A stretch of DNA of 5,445 nt from Alphaproteobacteria bacterium. GTDB lineage: Bacteria; Pseudomonadota; Alphaproteobacteria; RF32; CAG-239. This document shows, piece by piece, positions 5,042 to 5,445 of the stretch. The position numbers and the translations under genes are program-made. Where the stretch lies: contig JAKSUO010000083.1 in assembly GCA_024408895.1 (NCBI GenBank), forward strand, positions 1-5,445. Reading direction: 5' to 3'. Position 1 is the stretch's first letter. Every line of letters begins with the position of its first letter. Under the pieces are notes generated by a model. It searched no databases, was not told where the DNA came from, and saw only the letters and a program-made list of their open reading frames with translations.

Positions 5042-5445
5042 TTTTCCACCAAATCATCAATAATTGCCTCTTGCGCACCTTTCAAAGATGCCGTAAGCGT
5101 TTCAATTTGCAAATCTTCGTAGATTGTCTTAAATATAATGCAGGCAGCCGTAAAAATCGGCGCACGAAGCATACCGATATGCGGATTTTTCTGCATAGTT
5201 ACAAAATCCATTGATAAAATATTGCTTATAACGTCATCAATTTCTTTAACATTTTTGCTCAAGCCATCTGCATAATCTTTACTATAAGTCGGTGTCTGAT
5301 CGGCTATACTGAACAGCCTTAAAGCCGTGCTTGACGTTGCTATGCAGCAACAATTTTTTTTATACTTTAAAAATTCTGAATTTGCCAAGAAATCGCGTGT
5401 ATATTTTTTAATTTCCGCCTGCAATTTTTCAGCTTTTTTTTCTTC
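5029..5445 (-). CDS. Ppx/GppA-family exopolyphosphatase/pppGpp phosphatase, C-terminal part, 5' end outside window
   Basis: The frame is open to the right edge (seven further codons beyond the TTG at 5422-5424), so this is a fragment of 138 codons with its start outside the window. The family hydrolyses polyphosphate or pppGpp in the cytoplasm. The match is in order and spacing: the substrate-loop strand CCIATSSTALRLF, then a Tyr/His-poor linker, then a helix region NPHIGMLRAPIFTAACIIF corresponding to the family's 'R-A-D-I-I-x-A-G' block, and the end LTASLKGAQEAIIDDL corresponding to 'VSDxGLREGLLLD'. Conserved Gly residues in the first and last blocks are replaced (SST; KGAQEA), so this copy is divergent and may have altered activity. 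It is followed by rlmE with a 13-bp overlap, an arrangement frequent in alphaproteobacteria. The missing N-terminal half would decide catalytic competence. Confidence 0.65.
   Translation of the reverse strand, partial: EEKKAEKLQAEIKKYTRDFLANSEFLKYKKNCCCIATSSTALRLFSIADQTPTYSKDYADGLSKNVKEIDDVISNILSMDFVTMQKNPHIGMLRAPIFTAACIIFKTIYEDLQIETLTASLKGAQEAIIDDLVEKWQN

Noticed and set aside
4599..5214. Plus-strand open frames at 4599-4841 and 5017-5214
   Set aside because: They are antisense shadows of rlmE and the ppx-like gene.

Overview
The window looks like chromosomal DNA from an AT-rich alphaproteobacterium. The best evidence is the rRNA methyltransferase RlmE: it has an alphaproteobacterial-style basic N-terminal extension ending in the 'WLQRQLNDPYV' block, and it overlaps the end of a Ppx/GppA-family gene, a pairing common in that class. 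Low G+C suggests an uncultured, perhaps host-associated, lineage. This assignment is inference; there is no rRNA gene to settle it.

Layout, left to right. (1) 1-776, minus strand: a PRPP synthetase gene that runs off the left edge, of a class II-like type rather than the usual class I type. (2) 777-969: a gap holding a plausible promoter and a short purine-rich leader for that gene. (3) 970-3843, minus strand: three glycosyltransferase genes transcribed in the order GT2, GT32-like (OCH1/sugar-binding DXD type), GT8. They are tightly packed (10-bp gap, then a 4-bp ATGA overlap) and form one operon, probably for lipopolysaccharide, capsule or another surface glycan. (4) 3844-4005: a divergent control region with a near-consensus sigma-70 promoter facing the glycosyltransferases, and three copies of ATATTGT. 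(5) 4006-4362, plus strand: a small XRE-type DNA-binding regulator with a strong ribosome binding site. (6) 4352-5041, minus strand: rlmE, convergent with the regulator and overlapping its 3' end by 11 bp. (7) 5029-5445, minus strand: the C-terminal part of a Ppx/GppA-like phosphatase, cut by the right edge and overlapping rlmE by 13 bp.

The window reads as a compact, AT-rich surface-glycan module with a divergent regulator, set between housekeeping genes (prs on one side, ppx-rlmE on the other). The most interesting points are the repeated-motif operator region between regulator and glycosyltransferase operon, a short aromatic/basic C-terminal tail shared by two unrelated glycosyltransferases (in tandem in one), and the class II-like PRPP synthetase. 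I see no RNA genes, mobile elements, CRISPR arrays or clear intrinsic terminators, and no fundamentally new system.
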